From the IMG/VR virus record IMGVR_UViG_3300032288_003533, positions 1 to 64,000 of that record: a stretch of 64,000 nucleotides of DNA; one strand, given 5' to 3'. The position numbers were made by a program, and so were the translations under genes. The stretch is from a virus. This document shows, one piece after another, positions 57,579-64,000 of the stretch (position 1 is the stretch's first letter; each line of letters begins with the position of its first letter). Under the pieces are notes generated by a model, which had not been told where the DNA came from, did not search any database, and was given only the letters and a program-made list of their open reading frames with translations.

Positions 57579-58931
57579 TTAAGTTTTATTTTTTAAAAAT
57601 AAATCCAAATCTTCTGGTGTACCTAGTCCCCACATTTTTGTTGCTTTAAATGTTATTATTTTTTTACCACCATTAATTGCTTCATTAAAAACAGGGCAAA
57701 CATAAAATTCATTATTAACTCTAATATTATTAGCAATCATTTGTTCAGCATATTTTACAAAATCTGAACCATTTTTCCAAAAATAATACCCCACAGTTGC
57801 TATATTTGATATAGGATTTTTTTCTTCAACCCTTTTCACAAAGTTATTATTGTCTAATTCAACAAATGACCATTTAGGATGGGTTGATTCAAATGTAACT
57901 ATACCTCCATCAAAATTAGTTTCTTGCATTTTATACATAAAGTCACTTGAACTCCATTCAACAAACTGATCAGAGTTGGCAAAAAATAATGGATTATCAT
58001 TATCTATATATTCTTTTGCTAACAAAGCAGTACAAGCGGCACCTTCTGTAATTCCATCAACATCAATTATCTTACAATTGGGGGTTATTAGGTTTAATAA
58101 TGTGTCTAAATTATATTTTTTTCTATGACTTTTTTGGACAACATAAATAAAATTAGCATCTAAGTTTAGATTATCCACAACAACTTGTATCATAGGCTTA
58201 CCATTAATATCAATTAATGGTTTTGGGAAAGTATATCCAGCTTTCTCAAATCTACTTCCAGCACCTGCCATTGGTATTAAAACATTTAGTTTTTCATTTT
58301 TCCATTTTGGATTATTTTCCATTTTTAAAGTATTAATATGTTTATTTATATTAAAATATGTCACATCATTTGGGGATATAACTCTCATAACATTTGAATT
58401 GGATCTATTTGCTGCCAATAAACCAAAAGGTGAATCTTCAACAATTAATGTTTCTTTGGGTAAGAATCCAAAATATGAAATTGTTTTCCAATACATTTCT
58501 GGGTGGGGTTTTGAATTATTCACATCCTCATTGGATACAATATAATCAAAATATTCAATTATATCTAATTTAGATAAAACAGTTAGAATAGTTTTTCTAA
58601 TACTATTAGAGCAAACTGCTATTTTGTAATTTTCTTTTGCTAATTCTTTTATAGTATTTTTTAATATGCTATTTGGTTTTATTTTCTTTAATTCTTCAAT
58701 AGTTAATTTTTGTTTTTTTAACCATATATCATTATATAATGATGGGGGTAAACCTTTACTTGTTGTTAATAATGTTAGTTTTTCATTTGTCTTTAACCCA
58801 TCATATTTATTTAAATGTTCCTCCCAGGATATCTCATATTTATTACCTAATGCTTCATTTAAAGTCTTATAATGAATGTTTTTTGCATCAACCAATACAC
58901 CATCTAAGTCAAAAATTATTAATTTAATCAT
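57579..58931 (-). CDS. Fusion of HAD phosphatase/mutase and sugar nucleotidyltransferase
   Basis: 450 residues. Residues 1-~190 are a beta-phosphoglucomutase-like HAD domain: IFDLDGVLVDAKNIHYKTL (motif I and cap), VCSNS (II), SKPHPEMYW (III Lys) and LIVEDSPFGLLAA (IV). Residues ~212-450 are an NTP-transferase domain: VLIPMAGAGSRFEKAGYTFP then KPLIDINGKPMI, FFANSDQ as the metal site and EFYVCPVFNEAI near the end. Together these can process a sugar phosphate and then activate it to an NDP-sugar for the neighbouring glycosyltransferases. Sugar identity unknown. Confidence 0.88.
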   Translation of the reverse strand: MIKLIIFDLDGVLVDAKNIHYKTLNEALGNKYEISWEEHLNKYDGLKTNEKLTLLTTSKGLPPSLYNDIWLKKQKLTIEELKKIKPNSILKNTIKELAKENYKIAVCSNSIRKTILTVLSKLDIIEYFDYIVSNEDVNNSKPHPEMYWKTISYFGFLPKETLIVEDSPFGLLAANRSNSNVMRVISPNDVTYFNINKHINTLKMENNPKWKNEKLNVLIPMAGAGSRFEKAGYTFPKPLIDINGKPMIQVVVDNLNLDANFIYVVQKSHRKKYNLDTLLNLITPNCKIIDVDGITEGAACTALLAKEYIDNDNPLFFANSDQFVEWSSSDFMYKMQETNFDGGIVTFESTHPKWSFVELDNNNFVKRVEEKNPISNIATVGYYFWKNGSDFVKYAEQMIANNIRVNNEFYVCPVFNEAINGGKKIITFKATKMWGLGTPEDLDLFLKNKT

Positions 58932-58944
58932 TTTTTATTATGTT

Positions 58945-59592
58945 TTATCTAACAAAAGAAAATATTGTATGCCCCATATATGAATCTATCAAATTATCAA
59001 TATAATTTATATCACCACCAAATTTTAATATTTTATGATTTATTTCATGAGTCATCTTATTCTCTATTAATAATTCATTTATTGATTTTTGAAAAATATC
59101 TAAATACTTTCTAGGGAAAATCCATAAATTATCATCACAATTACCAGAAGGATGTTCAACAGTTATATTAAATTTATTTAAATCTATATTAAATATATCA
59201 TATTTTTTATGAAAAAAAATATCAAAACGTGTGAAAATAAAATAGTCATAATTTTTATTTCTTAATTTTTCTTCTTCAATAATCATAGAAATTAATATAT
59301 TTAAATGATTTAATTGTGCCACCCAAGTATTTGATGAGATATTAGTTTGGCTAGTAAATGTGTATTTTTTAGATTTATAATCTCTTACTAGTATACTATT
59401 TAACTTATCATTTATATTATATGATGACATAAATGTATCTATTTTATTATCATATAATAATAACTCATCATAAATCATTTCATTATGATTTTTTATTGTT
59501 TCATCTAATTTATTTAACAAATATTTATCAACACCATATTGCCTAATATAATTAATATTAAAGACACCTTTGTAACATATTCCAATATCCAT
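58945..59592 (-). CDS. Putative glycosyltransferase-like protein (IGICYKGVF type)
   Basis: 215 residues. MDIGICYKGVFN resembles MRIALCLHGLFN of the gene at 60288, and both share a YDYFIFTRFDIFF / YDIVVKSRFDLGR segment and a terminal region naming surroundings of Asp and His. This R-F-D element occurs in glycan-associated proteins of phages and bacteria predicted to be glycosyltransferases. Evidence is by pattern and cluster context. An active site cannot be named with confidence. Confidence 0.6.
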   Translation of the reverse strand: MDIGICYKGVFNINYIRQYGVDKYLLNKLDETIKNHNEMIYDELLLYDNKIDTFMSSYNINDKLNSILVRDYKSKKYTFTSQTNISSNTWVAQLNHLNILISMIIEEEKLRNKNYDYFIFTRFDIFFHKKYDIFNIDLNKFNITVEHPSGNCDDNLWIFPRKYLDIFQKSINELLIENKMTHEINHKILKFGGDINYIDNLIDSYMGHTIFSFVR

Positions 59593-59601
59593 TTTTTTAA
59601 A

Positions 59602-60297
59602 TTAAAAAATACCACGTTTATTTTTATCAATATTATATTCAGTTAGAATAATATCTAATTCATTTTTATACTCCAAGTAATTCCATTTACCTCTAACTAT
59701 TGCTGTTGCAATATATGGGAAAACTAAACTATCATAGTGACAACTCCCCCTCTTTGACTCCCCACCTATTTTACACATAAAATCTTTATTATTATTTATA
59801 ATTGCATTTTCTAATTCATATATATTTAAAGATGGTAGTTCATTTAATTTTTCATATAATGTGTCTTTTAATATAAGTGTTGGTTGTATAGAAAATTTAG
59901 AATATCCATTTAAAATTAATGTTGAATCAATATGTGGGGTAGAATTATTTACATCATCTACATAAATCAATTTTATGCTACTAGCACTCTTGTCTTTAAT
60001 ATACCCAATATATCTTTCAATAATTTTATTATTTGGTTTATCATACAAAAACATATCTTCATGTATAAATAAAAAATAATCACACAATAATTTATCTAAA
60101 CTATCTTTAATTCTATCAGAATATTTTTTTTTATCATCATATAAAATAATATTACATTTAACTGGAATATTAGAATCATAATCATTAACTAAAACATATA
60201 ATTTTGAATCTGGCAAAAATTTATTTATTTGTCCAAAGAAAGGTGCCCAAGCATCTTTATAGTCAGTATGAGTATATACTAATATATTTAACTCCAT
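59602..60297 (-). CDS. Putative GT-A-like glycosyltransferase
   Basis: 231 residues. Starts LNILVYTHTDYKDAWAPFF; the segment CDYFLFIHEDMFLYDKPN is a likely nucleotide-sugar/metal site (E-D-M in place of DxD). Ends with a C-terminal region containing ESKRGSCHYDSLVFP. Overlaps the next gene by 10 bases. Specific family not recognised. Confidence 0.62.
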   Translation of the reverse strand: MELNILVYTHTDYKDAWAPFFGQINKFLPDSKLYVLVNDYDSNIPVKCNIILYDDKKKYSDRIKDSLDKLLCDYFLFIHEDMFLYDKPNNKIIERYIGYIKDKSASSIKLIYVDDVNNSTPHIDSTLILNGYSKFSIQPTLILKDTLYEKLNELPSLNIYELENAIINNNKDFMCKIGGESKRGSCHYDSLVFPYIATAIVRGKWNYLEYKNELDIILTEYNIDKNKRGIF

Positions 60298-61013
60298 ATT
60301 GTGTTTAATGTTATTTTATTATCCCATAAACCATTTTCTAACATCCACCATTTATAAAATGCAATTGAGTTAGACAAATCCCCTATATTACCTTCTATAT
60401 TTTTTGCAAATTTGTGAAAATTGGAATCTAAATACATATTTTTTTCCAAACAATCATATAATTTAGTAAAATTATGCATAATTTCATATGAACCATAAAA
60501 CCACATATCAGGTGGACCCATATGAAAATGATTCCAATTAGCCATATAGATTTTATTTTTTTTTATATTTTTTATAAAATTTATGCATTGAACTGGGTAT
60601 GGGTTATGCCTCCCAGGTCCAGAAGTATTTCTATTTATTCTCCCTAAATCAAACCTTGATTTTACAACTATATCATATTTTTTATTATCTTCATATAACA
60701 ATTTAAAAACTTCACTAATACTATAAAAATGTGACAAAACATTCTGTGGGGGTCTAGGTGGTGCTATTAAATTATTTAATCCTCTTTCATTAATTAACTT
60801 TGAAAAATCTTTTTGGTAGTCAAATTTAAAATTTATAGGATTATATAGACTTATTATTTGATTTTTTTTATCCACATCCCAGCTATGTATATATACATCA
60901 ACATCATTTTTATTTATTATGTTTTCATTTATATATTTATAACCATCCACACCATTTGATGATGAATCTTCAATTGAGTTGAAAAGCCCATGTAAGCAAA
61001 GTGCAATTCTCAT
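60288..61013 (-). CDS. Putative glycosyltransferase-like protein (ALCLHGLF type)
   Basis: 241 residues, paralogue of the gene at 58945. IALCLHGLFNS at the start, VDVYIHSWDVDKK, IVVKSRFDLGRINR, then NWNHFHMGPPDMWFYGSYEIM with a D-x-W-F-Y-G pattern typical of polysaccharide-related transferases. A C-terminal aromatic stretch (SIAFYKWWMLENGLW) follows. Part of the glycan cluster; 2 bases from the aminotransferase gene. Confidence 0.65.
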   Translation of the reverse strand: MRIALCLHGLFNSIEDSSSNGVDGYKYINENIINKNDVDVYIHSWDVDKKNQIISLYNPINFKFDYQKDFSKLINERGLNNLIAPPRPPQNVLSHFYSISEVFKLLYEDNKKYDIVVKSRFDLGRINRNTSGPGRHNPYPVQCINFIKNIKKNKIYMANWNHFHMGPPDMWFYGSYEIMHNFTKLYDCLEKNMYLDSNFHKFAKNIEGNIGDLSNSIAFYKWWMLENGLWDNKITLNTIWS

Positions 61014-61015
61014 TA

Positions 61016-61654
61016 TTATATTACTTTATTATTTTTAAATATAGTGAAATTTGTTAAATCTCTATACCCATTGTGTTCATCTAAATCATCATTATGCATT
61101 GGCATATTTTGCATAAGAGCAAGACCATGTGATGCTTGTTGTGGAGTTATGTACATATTCCATCCAAGCATTTCAATATCATCCTCATGATATAGTTTTT
61201 CGCTTCTACCTTCATATCTGGCTTTTTTAAACCAATTAAATGCATCTTCATTATCTGTAAGAATCATACCACCTTTACCTATTTTTAAGTGTTTTTTTAT
61301 ATGAAATGACAAACACATAAATGTATTTGGTATATACATATTAGATGTGAATCTTTTTGCTGAGTCATATATTGGGTATGGTTTTAATTGGTAAATACCT
61401 TTCCAATTATTAGTTTCTTCTGTTGTGTCAAAGACAACTTCTCCTCCAGCATGTATAATTGATTGAGGTACAGATAAATAAGTTTTTGAAGGTATTGTAA
61501 TTTCACCAACATTTAAATATTTGCATACTAAAAATATAGCATTAGTACAATTATCAACAGATATTGCATATGGAGCATTAGTATAATTAGCAATTTCTTC
61601 TTCAAAATTTTTAACAATTGAAAAAGGATTATTATTTGGTTTTTTATATTTCAT
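61016..61654 (-). CDS. DegT/DnrJ/EryC1-type sugar aminotransferase, short form
   Basis: 212 residues, against about 370 for a complete member. It retains the N-terminal NFEEEIANYTNAPYAISVDN, the PLP-site region YDSAKRF and SFHIKKHLKIGKGGMILT with the Schiff-base Lys, and the following ARYEGRSEKLYHEDD and NMYITPQQASHGLA segments. The usual C-terminal small domain is reduced. These enzymes add an amino group to keto-sugar nucleotides. Overlaps the GNAT gene by 11 bases, which fits amino-sugar N-acetylation. Confidence 0.82.
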   Translation of the reverse strand: MKYKKPNNNPFSIVKNFEEEIANYTNAPYAISVDNCTNAIFLVCKYLNVGEITIPSKTYLSVPQSIIHAGGEVVFDTTEETNNWKGIYQLKPYPIYDSAKRFTSNMYIPNTFMCLSFHIKKHLKIGKGGMILTDNEDAFNWFKKARYEGRSEKLYHEDDIEMLGWNMYITPQQASHGLALMQNMPMHNDDLDEHNGYRDLTNFTIFKNNKVI

Positions 61655-62057
61655 ATTTTAAATAAAATAAATTGTTATCACTTTTTATAATTTTAAATTT
61701 ATTTTTTATAAACAAATTTAAACTAGATTTATTTGATTTTAACACTTTAACATCAATATTTGGATTATTTTCAATAATTTTAGACAGCATAAATTTTGCA
61801 ACTCCTTGTTTTTTAAAATTCCAATGAGTACATATTCTTAAATCATTATCAACAACACCAACATAACCAGTAGGTGTATCTCCACTTAAACATATGAAGT
61901 AACAATTATGATATTTTTGCATATACAAAATTTGGTCTTCTTTAGTTATTTTTGACTTATTTATAAATCCATTTTCATTTTTAGGATGAGTTCTGAGGGT
62001 TCTAATAAATTCATAGTACTTTTCATCACAAGCAACTAATTTCAATTCCATAAACAT
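61644..62057 (-). CDS. GNAT N-acetyltransferase
   Basis: 137 residues. The GNAT core shows as TPTGYVGVVDNDLRICTHWNFKKQGVAKFMLSKIIE (in part), where the Q-G-V-A segment is a reduced acetyl-CoA pyrophosphate loop (Q/R-x-x-G-x-A type), then SNKSSLNLFIKNKFKII. Coupled to the aminotransferase, so it may acetylate the amino sugar. An ATG two codons further in is a possible alternative start. Confidence 0.8.
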   Translation of the reverse strand: MFMELKLVACDEKYYEFIRTLRTHPKNENGFINKSKITKEDQILYMQKYHNCYFICLSGDTPTGYVGVVDNDLRICTHWNFKKQGVAKFMLSKIIENNPNIDVKVLKSNKSSLNLFIKNKFKIIKSDNNLFYLKYEI

Positions 62058-62830
62058 TCCATATTTAGATGATTTTTTCCTTTATTTAACCAATATTCTT
62101 GTAAGTATAATCTACTATATTTCCAACTATCTAGTGATAGTAATGGATTTAATGTACTCCCAATTTCTAAATAAGTGTTATTATTTGAAGTTTTATGCAA
62201 TTCATGTATTAGTAAATTACTAAAACTAGCAGCAGATACTAAAAATAATTTATTTGTTATATTATAATCTATAATATATTTTTTAATAATATCAATTAAA
62301 TAATAATCATTAATAAATGAATTTTTACCTACTCTAAAATCCTTTTCTACTAAAAAAGGTAAATTTTTAAAATCAGCATTTTCATTAACAACAAAAATAA
62401 TTTCTTTTTTTTCAAAAATTGGCACTATTTCTTTCATATATCTTTCATAATTGCCATTTATTAGTAGATTTGCCCAAGTTAAAGTTTCTGAATCTCCCCC
62501 AGCCAAATCAATCATCCATTTAAACACACTATAATCAACATCAGGTCTAGTACAAATTCCCCTATAAAAGTTAGGTAAATTACAAGCCAATGATTCTTCT
62601 AGTTTTTTTCTAAAAAATTCATGTTTTCCTGGAATAAATTGTTTGTGTTCTTCATTAGTGTAAATACCATAACCTTTTTCTTTGTCAATTATATAGTGAT
62701 TATCATTTAATTCTAAATGTTTATTTTGTAATACAAATAATTCACCATCAGAAAATCTGGTAAATGAAAAATTAATATTATTTTCCAAATTAAATTTTAA
62801 TTTATCAAAGTCACCACTAAATGTTTTCAT
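62042..62830 (-). CDS. Putative GT-D-fold glycosyltransferase (DUF1792-like)
   Basis: 262 residues. INFSFTRFSDGELFVLQNK matches the conserved F-S-x-x-R-F-x-D-G-E of the GT-D/DUF1792 type. Further segments KEIIFVVNENADFKNLPFLV and KLFLVSAASFSNLLIHEL resemble the Rossmann strands of that family, and ends with LEIGSTLNPLL. Overlaps neighbours by 4 and 16 bases. Confidence 0.72.
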   Translation of the reverse strand: MKTFSGDFDKLKFNLENNINFSFTRFSDGELFVLQNKHLELNDNHYIIDKEKGYGIYTNEEHKQFIPGKHEFFRKKLEESLACNLPNFYRGICTRPDVDYSVFKWMIDLAGGDSETLTWANLLINGNYERYMKEIVPIFEKKEIIFVVNENADFKNLPFLVEKDFRVGKNSFINDYYLIDIIKKYIIDYNITNKLFLVSAASFSNLLIHELHKTSNNNTYLEIGSTLNPLLSLDSWKYSRLYLQEYWLNKGKNHLNMECLWN

Positions 62831-63573
62831 AATACTTTTTTTCTTTTAACTATAAAACTTTTATACTCTTCAATATGCTTTTCTTCACTATACAAATAAT
62901 ACATCCCAAGATTGTGTTTTTTATTAAATTCACTAAGTCTTTCTTTTCTAATTTTTTGTTTATATAAAAAATCATTTAGACCTAAATATTTATAATGTAG
63001 CATTTTTAAGTTATTATCAACACAATATTTAACATCCCCAATTGGATTTGCAATATGGCAACCAAAACTATAATTTATATCAGATATTTTATTTGGGTTA
63101 AACATCATTAGTTTGTCATTGCTACTTCCAATTATGCCATATTGAACTTTTTCTATTAGATTATCATTATCATCCAAGATTAAATCTTCATCACCTATCA
63201 TATGATAACCTTCTGGTTTGAATATAGTATAACCTTTTTCTTTTGAATCATTAAGAAACTCATACATATTTGGGTGGTATAAAAATTCATCTGCATCCCC
63301 AATTATAACAAAATCACATTTGCCAATACTATCCCTCCACAAATTGTTTTTCATCCTAAGGTATAAATCATCTCTAACTTCATTTTTAGAATCCCAACTA
63401 ACAATTGATGTATTGGGAAATGAATTAATTATTTCAATGCTTCTATCATTTGATTTATTATCCAAAAATATAATTTTATCACAAAATTTTGAATAGTACT
63501 TTATCAAATGTGGTAATATGTATTCTTCATTATAACATAAAAAATACGCATGTACTATTGGTTTATTTTCCAT
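62827..63573 (-). CDS. Glycosyltransferase, GT2/GT92-like
   Basis: 248 residues. VHAYFLCYNEEYILPHLIKY is the N-terminal strand and helix; IIFLDNKSNDRSIEII and FVIIGDADEFLYHP with the DxD site fit GT-A enzymes; GCHIANPIGDVKYCVDNN and MLHYKYLGLNDFLYKQ are C-terminal acceptor-side segments common in this type. Overlaps flanking genes by 4 and 11 bases, so the glycan genes form one tight operon. Confidence 0.82.
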   Translation of the reverse strand: MENKPIVHAYFLCYNEEYILPHLIKYYSKFCDKIIFLDNKSNDRSIEIINSFPNTSIVSWDSKNEVRDDLYLRMKNNLWRDSIGKCDFVIIGDADEFLYHPNMYEFLNDSKEKGYTIFKPEGYHMIGDEDLILDDNDNLIEKVQYGIIGSSNDKLMMFNPNKISDINYSFGCHIANPIGDVKYCVDNNLKMLHYKYLGLNDFLYKQKIRKERLSEFNKKHNLGMYYLYSEEKHIEEYKSFIVKRKKVL

Positions 63574-64000
63574 TTTTTAATAATTTGAATCCTTTATCCA
63601 AATAACCCATAAAAGCATTATTCATTGTTGACATATTTTGCATATTTTTTGATATTGCAACCCCATCTGATCCTATTGTCCAAGCAGAATCTGGTTTGCT
63701 GCCCCACATTTCCCTATCATCCATCGGGTGAGGTGGAACGTATGTTTTTTTATTTGTGTATTTTTGTAGAGTATATGAAAAATGCATATCTTCACCAACC
63801 AAAACACTATGATTAATATCTGGTAACTCTCTCCAAAAAGTTGCCAAATCTTCTCTTTTAAAGAACCAAGAATGCCCAACAATATCAACAACTTCTGTTT
63901 TTTCATTTGGTCTATCCCACCCAACTCTTACATTCTGAACATAGTTTTTTTCATTCAAAAATTTAACACCAATTGTGCCTAATAATCCATCATATTCTTG
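63563..64000 (-). CDS. Putative glycosyltransferase (5' part beyond right edge)
   Basis: The frame is open to the window edge, adding residues QEYDGLLGTIGVKF upstream of NEKNYVQNV; no real ATG is present, so the true start lies to the right. Visible part ~145 residues: DIVGHSWFFKREDLATFW, VGEDMHFSYTLQKY and TYVPPHPMDDREMWG, then a helical C-terminus. This resembles the C-terminal part of phage glycosyltransferase family 2-like proteins with G-E-D acceptor motif. Last gene seen of the glycan cluster. Confidence 0.75.
   Translation of the reverse strand, partial: QEYDGLLGTIGVKFLNEKNYVQNVRVGWDRPNEKTEVVDIVGHSWFFKREDLATFWRELPDINHSVLVGEDMHFSYTLQKYTNKKTYVPPHPMDDREMWGSKPDSAWTIGSDGVAISKNMQNMSTMNNAFMGYLDKGFKLLKNGK

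Noticed and set aside
1-64000. Diversity-generating retroelement to explain LRR variation
   Set aside because: No reverse transcriptase, accessory protein or adenine-specific template/variable repeat pair was seen in the window.
1-64000. tRNA genes apart from the tmRNA
   Set aside because: No other T-arm sequence of the GGTTC-A/G-A type with a pairing acceptor stem was noticed by eye; a covariance search would be decisive.

Overview
This window is part of the genome of a large T4-like tailed phage (contractile-tail lineage), most likely infecting a Bacteroidetes/Flavobacteriia host. The phage assignment rests on an ordered T4-type head module: large terminase, portal, gp21-like prohead protease, acidic scaffold-like protein and gp23-like major capsid protein. 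A gp5-like baseplate protein and a gp55-like late sigma factor support it. The host guess rests on TAnnTTTG-type -7 elements upstream of several genes, on A-rich rather than Shine-Dalgarno start contexts, and on a DUF4494-like protein; it is an inference. The DNA is strongly A+T rich.

Layout. 1-7.6 kb: a metallophosphoesterase cut by the left edge, two small conserved genes, one decayed duplicate, and a run of plus-strand genes whose N-termini look like prohead-protease-cleaved targeting peptides. 7.6-14.4 kb: ClpP, an HNH nuclease, a thioredoxin/ThyX pair and a lysis region (holin-like protein, second small membrane protein, M23 peptidase, anchored glucosaminidase). 14.5-15.0 kb: a complete tmRNA gene with its own terminator. 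15.1-16.7 kb: a first cluster of three leucine-rich-repeat (LRR) cassette genes. 16.7-21.1 kb: an M20 peptidase and a protein-quality-control block (ClpC-like ATPase, Hsp20, cyclophilin, lipoprotein). 21-31.9 kb: head assembly from a nucleotidyltransferase to the prohead protease. 31.9-36.0 kb: five LRR cassettes inserted directly behind the protease. 36-40 kb: DUF4494-like protein, scaffold-like protein, capsid protein. 40-42 kb: a small Cys-rich protein and a PD-(D/E)XK-like coiled-coil protein preceded by twin palindromes. 42.1-47.7 kb: nine more LRR cassettes. 47.7-54 kb: tail/baseplate genes and the late sigma factor. 54-64 kb: PhoH plus a glycan cluster of glycosyltransferases, a HAD/nucleotidyltransferase fusion, a DegT-type aminotransferase and a GNAT acetyltransferase, running off the right edge.

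The most unusual content is a family of 17 LRR cassette genes taking up about 10.7 kb. They share an N-terminal cap, a C-terminal cap and 20-21-residue LP-x-x-L repeats, and they vary from 3 to 16 repeats. They are joined head to tail through TAATG stop/start overlaps, appended to late operons on both strands, and carry near-identical repeat units in distant copies. That pattern suggests repeat shuffling.

Other themes. A candidate set of virion-packaged proteins carries an N-terminal peptide ending in (I/L/V)-x-E-Q, compatible with gp21-type cleavage. A self-contained rescue and proteolysis set is present (tmRNA, ClpC, ClpP, Hsp20, cyclophilin). Two promoter classes can be read: a TATATTTATA motif in front of late genes and the tmRNA, and a host-like TAnnTTTG motif in front of several others. 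No CRISPR array, insertion sequence, tRNA gene or reverse transcriptase was seen.
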